Shown piece after piece: positions 10,801-21,634 of a stretch of 44,458 nt of DNA. The DNA lies in NCBI GenBank assembly GCA_964403415.1, contig CAYOFF010000005.1:1-44458 (forward strand), in the 5' to 3' direction. Positions within the stretch are counted from its first letter, which is position 1; each line of letters begins with the position of its first letter. A program made the translations under genes and the position numbers. The notes beneath the pieces are model-generated. The model searched no databases, was not told the origin of the DNA, and saw only the letters and a program-made list of their open reading frames with translations. This DNA is from CAYOFF01 sp964403415 (GTDB taxonomy: Bacteria > Patescibacteriota > Gracilibacteria > Absconditabacterales > Absconditicoccaceae).

Positions 10801-13800
10801 GTGAAGCCGGCATTGCATCTGCTGTATTTTTGATAATTGTTTGTACCTGAGTTGCTGTAGCACTATTTCCTAAAGCTGACCATACCAATCATGCTAAACT
10901 AGCTACTACTGGTGTTGCCATAGATGTTCACTGAGAGGTTGCATAGTTTTGCCCTGGCATTGTCGACAAAATACCTACTCCGGGACCGGTTATATCTACC
11001 CAAGATCCATAGTTCGAAAATCCTGCTTTTACGTCTGTTTCTGTCGAAGCTGCTACAGAGAACACTCAATCATATCACGCTGGATACTGTATAGATGAAA
11101 CGCCGTCATTTCCTGCTGCTGCTATAAACAACTTCTCTGGATGTGAGGCAATTACATTCTGCAATGTCTGTGAGTATCATGGTCCGCCGAATGACATACT
11201 AATAATATTAACATCAGCACGCTGTGCTGCATATTCTATTGCCTCCATGTAGTGTGTCACATATGTGGGCGGATAGTTATCTGATGTCGCTTTGACCGGT
11301 AATACTTTTACATTATTGGAGATTGCTGCTACTCCTTGTGCATTATTTGTTGCAGCAGCTGCAGAACCTGCAGTGTGTGTCCCATGTGCTCCTGGCATTC
11401 ATACTCCTCGTGATGCGGGTGGTGAAGGATCGTTATCTTTTGTTGATGCATCATATCATGGTAATACATTTGATTGCAAATCTGGATGAGACGTTTGAAA
11501 TGCATTGTCAATCACCGCTACTACCACGTTTGGACTTCACTGGGCTCATGCACTCCATGCTTTATCTGCCTCTACCTTGGAGAGATATCGCATATCTCCT
11601 GGGTTTGCATACGTATCATTTGTGTCTATCTTGTAGAGTGGAATCTTTTCTATGTACTCTACCTCACTATTTGATTGAAGATCTTTGAGAACCTTCTCTT
11701 GTCATGCATCACCAACTTGTATTTGATAGGTATTTGCTACAGCATCATTTGTGGTCGACACAAACATTTTTTCTATGCGTTCTATATCGTTTTGCACAAT
11801 ATTTTTTATCATAGTTCTTTGGACAGCTAATTGCTGTTCTTCATTATATTGCTCAGTTTTTGGATTGTTATACATTCTTTGTAGCGACTCAACATAGGCG
11901 CTTGTTGTCTCTACTGTCTTGTCAAAATCTGGTAAGAGTCTGCGGGAGGTTGATGCTGTTGTTTTGAATTTAACGATGTACGTGTCAGGTATATACTCGA
12001 CGTCCTGTTGTTGTGCAATCATCACCTCACTAGCAGAGATATCGTTGACGACATCAACTTTTGTGCCTTTTGTTCCTCATGCTGACTGTGTAAGAAATGC
12101 CGCACTATCCGCACCTAGTGTAGAAGGGATATCGCAAAACGTACCATTTGTACAATCCGTATTTGTTTGACATGTCTGTCATGCGACACACATGGAGCAC
12201 TGTCAACCACAATCCACATCCGTCTCTGATCCATTTTTTATACCATCCGTACAAGTTGCAACTGGCGCACTAGGATGAGCTGTTCATCCACTACCTCACG
12301 TAGCTGTTCATCCAGTTGGAGATCATGTAGCGGAGCCTCATGATGTTGGAGGAGTTGTTGTTCCTCACCCCGTTGTACTTCAGGTTGTTCCTGATCCGCT
12401 TGATCATCATGTTGCGCCTCACCCACTTGGTCCTCATGTACTACATGGAATACAAAGTGTGTCCATATATGCTGGCAACGTCCCGCCTTGAGCTGAACTT
12501 ACTATATGTCCATTACGGTTCATAATCAAAAATGCTGGTATTCCCTGAAGTCAGGCTCGTTGCTCAATCACTGCTAGTGTCTGTGTAGTCGAAAATGATC
12601 TTTTCCCAATAAATGAATTTATACCTATTGCATCAGTCCAACTAGACAAATCATTTGGTGCTGTAAGCGCCACAAATGAACATGTGGAGTTTGAAAAACG
12701 CTGCTGGAATGCATTGTCTGAATTATGACTATTTGCAAAATTGACACAATTGGTACATCGTGGAGCTGAAACATCTATAAATAAATATTCGCTCCCAAAG
12801 ATGCTTGCTAATGGACGTGACGTTCCATTTGGTGATACTAATGTAATGTTTTTGGTAGCAAGATTTAATGGTGCTAACGGTGTGCCTTGTGCAGAGCATC
12901 CACTAAAAAGACTTGGATCAACTGGGCCACTATTGGTTCATCACCCACTCGTTCATCACCCACTCGTTCCTCCTCCTGCTGTTGTTCCTCCATTACTTGT
13001 TGATCCTGGAGTTGTTGACCCCGCACCCGCTGAACCTCATGCAGAACCTGCAGTACCTCACCCTGCTGTGCTGGATGAGCTCCCAGCAGATCATCCTTGT
13101 CACTGACATGCTGGATCAGTCGCACATATTTCTACGTCATTACAATCAGTCAGTCAGTTACCGTCATCATCTACTCCGCCTTCACAGACTTCTGTAAAAT
13201 GATACAGATCTATTTCATATGGACACGTCATTGAACTTACCCCAGGATTGTATGGTCCATGAACATTTGGTCAGCAGTAATGACATCCACCATGATTTAT
13301 TCCTGCGCCCAAAAGCTCTTCACATCACGAACGTGATGGAGATCCTCCTCCACCTGGCCACGTAATTGAACAACAATCTGTAGGACAATTGGTTGCATTT
13401 TCACCTCCCGCTTCCTCACAAAGCGCATTTCCGCATGATGCTCCTAGAGGTCCTGTACAGTCCGCGCAAGTTTTTGACTCTTTGATCTCACAGACACCAT
13501 TATTGTGGCAGACTCATCATCGACTCTTGATGTTGCAGTCAAATGGGCATGACGCCTGTGTCTCTGCCGCATCACATTTGTTGTCAAAATCACATGGAGC
13601 ACCTCCATTTGGCATTGGAATCACTTCAGATCGACAATCCCAAAAACACACACTTGCTGACTCTCCTGCTCCAGGATCACATACCCCGTCTCTGTTACAA
13701 CTTGCAGCAGACATAATACCAAGAGGAGCGATGCCCGCCAATGCCGCATCATCACTTCATCCATTTGCTATTATATCATCCTGTACTACTCACGCTACTT

Positions 13801-14227
13801 GAGGATCTCCTCATTGAGTTACTCACTGTTGATTTACTGTATCGGGACTCGCTGTTCACGCCTGACCTATGGATACATCTGAATCAATTGCTATAACTGG
13901 ACCTGAATCAACTGGTCCTGCATCTGCTCCTACATTAGCATTTGGATCGTCTGTATTACTTTGCGTCGTAAACTTTGCTATGTCTATCTTGGTATTTAGA
14001 GGCTGCTTAGGCACACTAAAATTCACAACAAATCCTCCCCATATACACATCAGAACGGTTAGCGTTCCTAGAATGAAACGATTTACACGACTAAAGTGCT
14101 GCCCAAGATAATCTAGAATCAAAAATAACCAAACACGCAAACTTCCTGTTCTTGGTAGACTAGGTTTTTTGGATACGCTTTTGGATACTGATTTGGTAGG
14201 AGCTGACTTTGTGGGATTTTTGCTCAT
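7841..14227 (-). CDS. giant multidomain surface protein: TM anchor, Cys-rich modules, thioredoxin-like, subtilase, DUF11-like, SLH
   Basis: One open frame of about 2128 aa with UGA=Gly; TAA at 7841-7843. The start MSKNPTKS at 14225-14227 has AAAGGG 7 nt upstream; an ATG two codons earlier is less well placed. Order: Lys/Ser-rich cytoplasmic head; TM helix about 51-70; Cys-rich motifs about 174-375; Gly/Ser/Thr linker; thioredoxin-like domain about 460-586 with CTNC (C491, C494) and a cis-Pro-type GIPAFLIM; a second linker; a GSETDVDCGG Cys motif. Then a subtilase with prodomain-like region (about 735-860), D907 (VVAVIDNAF), H948 (HGTHTAG) and S1102 (GTSMATP, its Gly is UGA). Then a DUF11-like domain about 1409-1512, an NTGT repeat, MopE and ECDDGN-type Cys repeats, and SLH-like repeats (SRAEFIKLL) at about 1863-2128. 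It probably acts as a cell-surface protease. Checked for continuity at most but not every segment. Confidence 0.85.
9310..9470 (-). repeat. NTGT low-complexity linker repeat inside the giant surface protein
   Basis: The DNA consists of near-identical 12-bp units on the minus strand (ACCGGAACCAAT and variants) encoding a long run of Asn-Thr-Gly-Thr. Glycine in the run is written with GGA, GGT, GGC-type and UGA codons interchangeably, which is direct internal support for UGA=Gly. It separates the DUF11-like domain from the Cys-rich C-terminal part. Such linkers act as flexible spacers and commonly vary in copy number. Confidence 0.8.
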
Positions 14228-14334
14228 TCTCATGCCCTTTTTAAAACAAAAAATGAAATATATCTGATTATATATGATACGCTCACTATTGTCAAAAAAA
14301 GACGCTCCTGTTGCCGGTTTTTGGATGTTTTATG

Positions 14335-15633
14335 CTATGGTATCGGTTGTCCGTACTGAAGTGATTGTCCCATAGGGCGCGTTGCAGGGAAGAGACTTCT
14401 AAAATGATTTATCTTTTTGTCTAGACGCGGCGTTGAATGGTCTACAAGACGCAAAAATCGATGCATAAACGTTTCTGCATAATCCTCTGTAGCTAATGTC
14501 ATGGCGTACTCGGACACAAAATCACTTGGAGCACACTTCCCGTTTGTCTTATCGTCTCTAAGCCGGCAAACCTCCTCAAATGTGTCTGCATCTTGATCTA
14601 CAAAATAGTAGATGTGGTGTGCCAACTCATGTGTCACGATCTTCTGGAAATAGAAAGGAAACTCCTTCATAATGAAAAAATTACTACATATATTTACTTT
14701 GAGCTGGAGATTGTCCATACGCTTATCTATGATTGATCCTCTCTCATTGTAGACTACCGTCACTTGATATCTTCCAAAAAACTTCTCACACCCAGGCTGA
14801 TATGACAATACGATACGATCTTTGAGCACTGCTATATCCTTATCTCTGAGTACGTAGTTTTTTTTGAGGTCGTACATTACTTTTTTTACGATAAGTTGCA
14901 TGAGTGTCTTAGTACGATCTGCGAGCATCCTTTGTTCTCCGCCTATGCTTGTATACGCCTCTGGATTCGCTACGCGGAAGACCACATCTTCGGTGAGTAG
15001 CTTGTCGTACTTTTGGTAGAGTTGTATCAGTCTATCTAAGTATTCAAGTTTTATTTTGTATCCGCGTAGTTCTGCTGGATCGTAGCTATCCATATCCTCT
15101 ATGATACGTGTTTCTTGAAGCATTTTGATATGTCTATTTCTTAGTCGATACTGGATATTGTACATTATGTACTTAGCAATACACAAATCCGTATCACTCA
15201 CCTTTATGAGCTTCGTGTGTGCCTGACCAAGCTGACCATACAAAAACCGTGTATTGTATAGTACATCCGCATCCGACATGGCATCGTATTTTTTCTCATA
15301 TTTTTGCTCGACCCTCTTATAAAATGCATCTGCTTTTGCGATAGCATCCGCTGGACAGTTATCATGTACTGTCTTTATGAGGTTTGCAAACTGCGCCATT
15401 GCATACATATTTTTCCCCGAGAATCATATTGCTGTCTCGGAGGCACTTAACTCACTCGCTATGTTTGCATTTGCCGGTAATGGATACATGACTACCAAAT
15501 ATCACATCACCACAATCGGCAAAAATTTTGCGTTCTTTCTTGTTTTATCAACCAACTTTTTGGGGAGCATTTTGTACGCCCAATCTTTACCACCTATCAA
15601 AATCAATACTGCTACGACGAGTAATATACTCAT
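14335..15633 (-). CDS. membrane-anchored HExxH zinc metallopeptidase
   Basis: 432 aa, ATG 15631-15633, TAG 14335-14337; UGA codons in the N-terminal part are read as Gly. Two hydrophobic segments lie at the N-terminus (SILLVVAVLILIGG and ILPIVVMGYLVVMYPLP-like), then a soluble, helical domain. The zinc motif THELAHHIYYF (HExxH) is followed about 45 residues later by EDYAETFMHRF. This E-x-x-E/F arrangement is common as the third zinc ligand in gluzincin-type peptidases seen in Gram-positive and CPR surface proteins. The active site would lie outside the membrane. It is immediately upstream of, and on the same strand as, the giant subtilase gene (107 bp gap), so a role in surface protein processing is plausible but inferred. 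The N-terminal extension is visible only with UGA read as sense. Confidence 0.82.
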
Positions 15634-15765
15634 GCACTTACTAGCCCACGACATAAAACTCTCGTATTTCTAGTAAGTATCTATCAAAATACAAGCTTTT
15701 CTTGCCCTATCTAGAGCACATTACTACTTGTCAAAATACGCAAAATATGTTTTTGGATTATTAGA

Positions 15766-16233
15766 TTATTCAACAATCTCCAAAAGATCCATATTCTGCT
15801 GGTAGACCTCCTGAATAGATCTATATATACCATTTCATGCTTGCATTGCCAACATCTCATCCGCAGAGCACCGTGTTTGATCTACTATCTCTCATTTTTC
15901 CTGTGTTGGTTTGCCTTCAGACACCAGCTCTGCAAAGAACCAAAATTCCAATTTGGTCACCTGCTTTCATGATCTGTGTTCATAGGTTATTTCATGTATA
16001 CTGATAGGCATAGGATAGCCTCTAATATGACTTTCATAGAATGAATTTCTAGATCCAATAACTCTTATCTCATATCCTAACTCTTCCCTAATCTCTCTTT
16101 GTAGGGCTGTATAGAGATTTTCTCACGCTTCTACGTGTCCTCATGGAAGCGCTCGTGGTGCGTGATCATCCATTTTAACCAGAACCATATTGTTATCTTT
16201 ATCAAAGATATACGCACGAACGACATATTGCAT
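15766..16233 (-). CDS. Nudix hydrolase
   Basis: 155 aa, ATG 16231-16233, TAA 15766-15768. The complete Nudix box G(x5)E(x7)REUxEExGU is present at about residues 32-54 (GHVEAGENLYTALQREIREE). The two glycines around the start of the box (PGGHVEAGE) include UGA codons, which would destroy the motif if read as stop or Trp. Nudix enzymes hydrolyse nucleoside diphosphates linked to another moiety; specificity cannot be read from the sequence. It sits upstream of, and on the same strand as, the metallopeptidase and is divergent from the secreted protein at 16346. Confidence 0.92.
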
Positions 16234-16345
16234 AGATAGAGAGAGATGGAAGTAAAATACTCTGTCACTACTCGTGTTGTATTTCGTATACAGTAGTATA
16301 GTCTAATATTGCGTGATACATTTTATTTTTGCAAATAAGTTTCTC

Positions 16346-17722
16346 ATGAACAAGCTTTTCTTATGGACATGTGCGCTGTTTCTATCCTGATCGTATGTTT
16401 TCGCTGCTGACGCTCCTACTATAGCCCCAAAAATCACAGAACAACAAGCGGATATGTACAAGACAAGAATCTCTCAAGCTCTCAACACCTATCTACGCAA
16501 GTATGATGCATCTCAAATACGTCCTCGCCTTCTTCTTGTTCAAGAAAGAATTCAAAAACTCAAACAAACCACTCCCCTTACAACCCTACAGCTCTTCGTA
16601 CTTGATCACCTGGCAGAGCGTATAGCTATAGCATTAGATAACGACGTATCTGGCACGTGAGCCCAGAGCACCTGAGTACAATCTACTTCTGCGCCTGTTG
16701 TGATAGACAAGACACCTTCTGTTACTACGTCTATGACGAGCTATCCTGCCATTAATGTTCGTGAGTTTGAGAGAGGACCTAGCTTGTTGCTCGCAGGCGT
16801 ACGTTCATTTCCTGTAAGTCAGTTTGTTATTACTGCACAGCTCGAAGATGTTCAGCTCCAAGAAATTACCGTAACTTCCAACATTAGCTTCTTGGATCAG
16901 GTCCTCAAAAGCGTACGTATCTATGACAGTAATGGTAATTTTGTTGCGGAAGATATTCCACAATGATGAAGTATTTATTTTAGCAATCTCAACTATAAAC
17001 TTGCGAGATGATCTCATACACTCTACCTTGTCCTCATGCCCTTCCCCGTGTGATACCAAAAAGTTGGACCACAAAAAAGCATTTTTAGTCTACATCTTAC
17101 AGTAACTAAAGCTCGTGGGCTTACTTCCCAGGCGGACCTCAACCTAGGCTTAGATAGCATCAATACCGAAGAGCTTACCATTGCACCTAGTAAGATCACT
17201 TGATTACGTTTTGTCTCTTCATTTGGTGGGACGAGTGTCGATACTTCTCTCAGCAATGGCATAGAAAACACACTTGGCATCCTACAAATAACTGCTACCA
17301 CAACTGCTAATACCAATAGTCTCAATTGATCTCCTCTTGCTACCGTCATTAGACAACTTATCTTTAGTGTACAAGATAATACCGAAGCAAAAAATCTTGC
17401 ATCTACGCTCCGCCTCAAACGTATCAACGGCAAAGACGCAGATGGTATCTTATGATCTGTCGTTGGCAATGTTGTAACGTTTGATCTCACTCAGTTTGCT
17501 TGATGAGACAATATTATCCAAAGTGATCTTCCTGGAGGATTTGAGCTTATTGGTTCGCCCACACTAAACACTACTACCAAGGAATCTGCTCGTATCAATC
17601 TTATCAATCTAGATGATGGTGGAATCACCTATAGTACCGACGATCCTGCCGCACAAACCATTGATGGAGCATATATTGGTGTCCAAAGTATTGATGGAAC
17701 ACTTGTGATTGAAAATAATTAA
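16346..17722 (+). CDS. secreted beta-rich protein of unknown function
   Basis: 458 aa, ATG 16346, TAA 17720-17722. A signal peptide is visible (MNKLFLWTCALFLSGSYVFA, cleavage near AADA). Then comes a helical segment (about 35-95, LRKYDASQIRPRLLLVQERI), a short Ser/Thr linker, and two beta-rich modules. Both use the theme of an oriented, normalised value (VRIYDSNGNFVAEDI; LDSINTEELTIAPSKITGL). Around ten UGA codons are read as Gly. I recognise no named family. Its stop overlaps the stop of the convergent membrane protein gene by 3 bp. The sequence suggests an exported or surface-bound structural protein. Confidence 0.75.
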
Positions 17723-18765
17723 ACGATTTCTTCTACTCGGTGGAGTGTATGCTCTATACGGTAGACGCCTATGAGTTGCAATCACCAGAGCAACATCACA
17801 TTTATAATATATATCGTAATTCGCAATAGTGTCAAAAACGGAGTCAATAAGACCATAAGTAGCACTGCGACTGAGTATTGAAATGATGGGTCCTGATATT
17901 TTTCTGTAATACGATCTATTACGTACGTACATATACCCTCATTCACTGTTTGCCTGTCTGTCATTACCTGATCTACGAATGTTGTTTTTCGCTCTGAGAG
18001 ACGAGCTCGCCATGTGGTATTGAGAAATGCACTTTTTGATAGGTTTGGCTCTTTCAATTCTTCTTCTGCGGACTCTGTCTCGTTTTGCCCTGTTGTACGT
18101 TGTCAGGATGTACCGATTATTGCGGCGTCTTGTACTCATACCGAATCGCTTCCTCATCCTAGTCGCTTAATACTATTTTCTATCGCTTGCACGCCTACGA
18201 AAGATTTTTGTGTTAGATATTCGCACGAAAATGGAAGTTGTTGAAACTGCACAAGCACAAATGCTGCAATCGTAAACGCACTTATCAACGTAAACGATCA
18301 TGAGCCATCAAATACATAAGACCGTAGCGAAAGATCTCTTCTATTGGAGAGCGCATCGCACTTTTCCCATCGCCGATACCGCAACATCCCATGCAAGAGT
18401 CCTGATACAATAATACGCCGTTTTGCTCAAAGCAAATTTCAGGTCAATACGGAGCCTACTCCCGAGCTCTCAGATAGTTTTGCTAACCACGTCATCAGCA
18501 GTTGGTCTCCCCCGAGCAAAATTGCACTGAGGATAAACATTGTCATCACTATCAGCAGCATCAATTTCCTAGATACATACTGCATATCTATACATGCAAA
18601 TGTTCGAAAGAAAAATAGCATACACAAAAAAAATACTCGCAACACAAATGCTCCTCCGCCCACTGAAGACTCTATAGGAAACCGTCACATTACGCCTAGC
18701 ATGCATAGTACATATCGTACTCCACTGATTGCTAGCATAATATATTTTCTTAGTCTTTTGTTCAT
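17719..18765 (-). CDS. multi-pass membrane protein of unknown function
   Basis: 348 aa, ATG 18763-18765 (MNKRLRKYIMLAISG), TAA 17719-17721. Hydrophobic segments occur near residues 8-28, 38-60, 70-90, 155-175 and 290-325 (VAVLLMVLLTPFLTLLRITI). A large hydrophilic, probably extracellular loop lies between about 180 and 285. An in-frame TAG sits 20 codons upstream, so the start is confined to this short stretch. It lies 37 bp after the 70-aa gene at 18803-19015 and is probably co-transcribed. The two convergent genes overlap at their stops (TTAA at 17719-17722). I recognise no family. Confidence 0.7.
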
Positions 18766-18802
18766 AATGGGTCCAATCGTCTCTGGAGATAAATTTGCTC
18801 TT

Positions 18803-19015
18803 TTATGCGGAAGTACGGGTCTCTATAATTGCGTTTTCTCGCATATCAAGTTTTCTTGGTATCTGCCCTTTTCATCCCTTGGGTGTTGAGAAATTTTTAC
18901 CTAATGTTTTTGAAAATTCCTCCATACCTAGATACATAACATCTCATACAAGCTTGATTAACTCCCCACTTGCATTCTGTTTTTTGCTGATATGATCGAA
19001 TTTTTCCAATGACAT
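18803..19015 (-). CDS. small hydrophilic protein, unknown
   Basis: 70 aa, ATG 19013-19015, TAA 18803-18805, two UGA codons read as Gly. The start has an unusually clear Shine-Dalgarno (GGAGAG, 7 nt upstream), which is why I favour this frame over an overlapping 41-codon one. The product (MSLEKFDHISKKQNASGELI at the N-terminus) is Lys- and Glu-rich with one weakly amphipathic helix; no signal peptide or membrane segment. It sits between a conserved hypothetical gene (19080) and the membrane protein (18765) in the same direction, so the three probably form an operon. Confidence 0.55.
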
Positions 19016-19079
19016 TGTTATCTCTCCAAATAAATAACATGAACACTATCATTTTGTGCCTCCTTTCTTTTGATATTCT

Positions 19080-19526
19080 TTACTTCGCTACAATCACTCT
19101 ATTTGTTCTAAATACTGCCACATCTGCCTTTCCTTCGACAGCATATTTTTTCTTGAGATAAAATAAAGCGCTTCTGGCATCGGTTACTCCTGTTGTGGCA
19201 GGCATAATTATGCCGCTCTGTCACGTCTCTCTAGACACTACAACAAATCACCACTCTTCTGGAGATTTTGTTGCGAGCTCTGCTGTATCTACGATTTCTA
19301 TCAAATCGGTCACCACATCACAGCACACATATCTGATATCCTCTATCTTTGGCTCGAGGTATCATGCATAGACGAGATCTATAAGCTCATGTAATGGTTT
19401 ATCAGTAGATACTGCTCCCTCAGATACAATCACTTTTTTGTCCTTGCTGAATCAGGTCAAAAACAATCCTTTCTTTTCTTCCGGATTGTAGATTTGGAAG
19501 AGAGCATCTTTGATCTTTTCGCGCAT
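19080..19526 (-). CDS. conserved-looking cytoplasmic protein, faintly AMMECR1-like
   Basis: 148 aa, ATG 19524-19526, TAA 19080-19082, four UGA codons read as Gly. It is a soluble alpha/beta protein with blocks KPLHELIDLVYAGYLEP, CCDVVTDLIEIVD and SGIIMPATTGVTDARSAL. The order (a KPL helix, a beta strand, then a glycine-rich strand followed by a helix) loosely recalls AMMECR1-type domains, but the hallmark GCIG motif is absent, so this is only a suggestion. It is divergent from tgt, with 150 bp between starts. Confidence 0.6.
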
Positions 19527-19603
19527 TGTTGAATGAGAAGAAACAAATATGTCTAATTGTACTCCTCACATCGAAAAACGCAAATTCTCTGCTCACAATC
19601 GCA

Positions 19604-19633
19604 TTGAAAAAGATCTGCAAAAAAGGATATTTT
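19604..19633 (+). promoter_or_regulatory. possible sigma70-type promoter for tgt
   Basis: TTGAAA at 19604-19609 and TATTTT at 19628-19633 with an 18-bp spacer, 44 bp upstream of the tgt start in the divergent intergenic region. The match is partial and unproven. Confidence 0.3.
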
Positions 19634-19676
19634 GGAGCATTCTCTCGTCTCTATCTCCCTCAACTTTTGTACACAC

Positions 19677-20804
19677 ATGTCATTATATCCACCATCCAAA
19701 CTTGATTTCGTCATACGTGCACGTCGCTGAAATGCTAGGGTTGGGACGATTACCCTCAATGGAGTTACGCTTACTACTCCTGTGTTTATGCCTGTATGAA
19801 CAAAAGCTACTGTAAAAGGGGTTCCGCTGTTTATGCTCAACCAAGAGTTCTTGTGAACACAAGATCCCATTCAACTGATTCTGGCAAATACGTTCCATCT
19901 CTCACTTCATCCTTGAGCAGATCTTATCGCCCAGGCTGGGTGACTGCATACGTTTGAGTCGCGAGACCGCCTCATTTTGACTGATAGTTGAGGGTTTCAG
20001 GTATTTAGCCTATGACTCAGTAAACAGTGAAGACCACTTGCTAAACTCAAAGATGATGGCGTTATGTTTGCATCACCGTACGACGGGAGTACTCACTTCT
20101 TCTCCCCCACCAATGTCGTAGATATGCAACGCAAGTTTTGATCTGACATCATGATGATGTTGGATGTCTGCTCGCCTGTCACAGATATCTCCAAAGACAC
20201 TGTTGCAGATCATATGCGCATCACGCATCGTTGGGCACAGGAAGCTTTTGCTCATCATATGGCATCGTATGATACACATAGGTGAGTCCTTTTTCCTATC
20301 GTACAGTGATGACTTTACAAAGATCTTAGGCAAGAATCTGCTGAGACACTTGCTACGTATGCAAAGGATGGCATAGCTATCTGAGGCTTGAGTGTAGGCG
20401 AAACTAAAGAAGAAATGTGAGACATTCTCTCAAGCCTTATGCCTCATCTTCCAGATGACAAACCAAGATACTTGATGGGTGTAGGTACTCCCGAAGACTT
20501 ACTCATGGCGATTGAACATGGAGTAGACATGTTTGACTGTGTTATGCCAACAAGACTTGGAAGACATGGCAATGCATTCAGTGAAGAATGAGTTCTAAAG
20601 CTAAGAAATAGCAAATATTTTAATGACTTCTCAAGACTAGACAGATCTTGTCAATGTTATACGTGTCGCACATTTTCAAGGAGTTACCTCCATCACCTCA
20701 TCAAGGAGCACGAAATGTTGTGAGCAACACTGCTCTCCCTCCATAATATTGCCTTCCTCCATAGACTTCTAGAGAATCGGAAAAACGAAATACTGCATCA
20801 ATAA
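19677..20804 (+). CDS. tgt: queuine/preQ1 tRNA-ribosyltransferase
   Basis: 375 aa, ATG 19677, TAA 20802-20804. Sixteen UGA codons must be read as Gly. The enzyme exchanges G34 of GUN-anticodon tRNAs for preQ1 or queuine. Family motifs are intact: PVFMPVGTKATVKGV, the active-site block LTDSGGFQVFSL (D103; the first Gly is UGA), DIMMMLDVC, IVQGG (both glycines UGA), GGLSVGE, YLMGVGTPEDLL, the nucleophile region VDMFDCVMPTRLGRHG, and the zinc site CQCYTC with the downstream His (HHLIKEHE). Length matches bacterial Tgt. No queuosine biosynthesis genes are in the window, so the base may be salvaged. This is the strongest single-gene proof of the recoded UGA. Confidence 0.97.
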
Positions 20805-20918
20805 TCTTTCTTTTGTCAACTCTAAACTCATCCATACCGATCGTAGAATGTGTAGTTTTTGTAGAAATCTATAGACTCAGATTATGCGTATTTAGATCTT
20901 TTACCTTGGGTATCTCCC

Positions 20919-21461
20919 ATGACAACGCAAGAAAACACTACTCCCAAAGGGAAAACACCTTCTCCTACATGAGCTCCGGATGCTTCGCAAACAAGTTCTG
21001 TCGCACAAGCTGAACAGCTCGCACAGAAGACAGATAAGGAGATTATCCTAGACGATCTCAAGCAGACTATGCGCGACTTGGGCCGTATTCCTAGAATGAT
21101 CATGGCTCCTGTGATTACGTATATCGCCTCTAAGTGGGAACATATTCCTGAGGAGCGTAGAAATCATCTCCAAAAAATCGTCCGCGACATCAAGGAATCT
21201 GGAAGTGATGGAGTCCAAAAGCTCAAAGAATGGTTTGGTACTAAACACGAAGATACACCTGCGGCTGCGACCACTACACCAGACCTATCTACATCAGCTT
21301 CTTCTAATACCGAATCACTGACACCTGAGACTAAAAGCTCAACTTCAGCAACCAAATCGAAATCTACTGTCTCTCATACGACTACTATCCCTTCCAAAGG
21401 GCTGAAAAAAACTCCTGTCAAACCTACTAAATCGCCTAGAAAACTAAAAGATACAGCTTAA
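20919..21461 (+). CDS. small Ser/Thr/Pro- and Lys-rich protein, unknown
   Basis: 180 aa, ATG 20919, TAA 21459-21461, one UGA read as Gly. It has a disordered head rich in Thr/Gln/Pro, a central folded-looking part (about 42-105, LDDLKQTMRDLGRIPRMIMA then KWEHIPEERRNHLQKIVRDI, helical), then a long Thr/Ser tail ending in a Lys/Pro-rich basic stretch (KSPRKLKDTA). The basic tail would suit nucleic-acid or membrane-surface binding, but I recognise no family. A clear intrinsic terminator follows. Confidence 0.75.
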
Positions 21462-21485
21462 TTTGTAGGATACGATTCTTTTCAC

Positions 21486-21515
21486 ACCTCTTTACTTCTG
21501 TACAGAGGTTTTTTT
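21486..21515 (+). terminator. intrinsic terminator
   Basis: Hairpin ACCTCT/AGAGGT (21486-21491 with 21504-21509), extended inward by 3 further pairs after a mismatch, followed by seven T's (21509-21515). It is 24 bp after the stop of the gene ending at 21461. Confidence 0.8.
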
Positions 21516-21524
21516 GTGTGTATA

Positions 21525-21548
21525 TTTGTTCTCAATTTTGTTCTCAAT
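21525..21548 (+). repeat. tandem 12-bp repeat upstream of a promoter (possible operator or UP element)
   Basis: Two perfect head-to-tail copies of TTTGTTCTCAAT (21525-21536 and 21537-21548) sit directly upstream of the -35 box at 21552. The 12-bp period places both on nearly the same DNA face, as for a regulator binding site; it could also be an AT-rich UP element. Confidence 0.5.
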
Positions 21549-21551
21549 TTA

Positions 21552-21579
21552 TTGACTTATTTCTCTTTCAATATATAAT
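21552..21579 (+). promoter_or_regulatory. sigma70-type promoter for the first WxL-like secreted protein
   Basis: TTGACT (21552-21557), 16-bp spacer, perfect TATAAT (21574-21579). It is 55 bp upstream of the ATG at 21635, after the terminator of the previous gene. Confidence 0.75.
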
Positions 21580-21634
21580 ATGCATTGTATACATTTACCT
21601 TGTACACAACCGTTTACTTCTTTTGGTAGATTAG

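Noticed and set aside
18833..18875. Overlapping frame starting ATG at 18873-18875 inside the 70-aa gene
   Set aside because: It runs only 41 codons and its AAGGG touches the ATG. The alternative start at 19015 has a well-spaced GGAGAG and a longer product.
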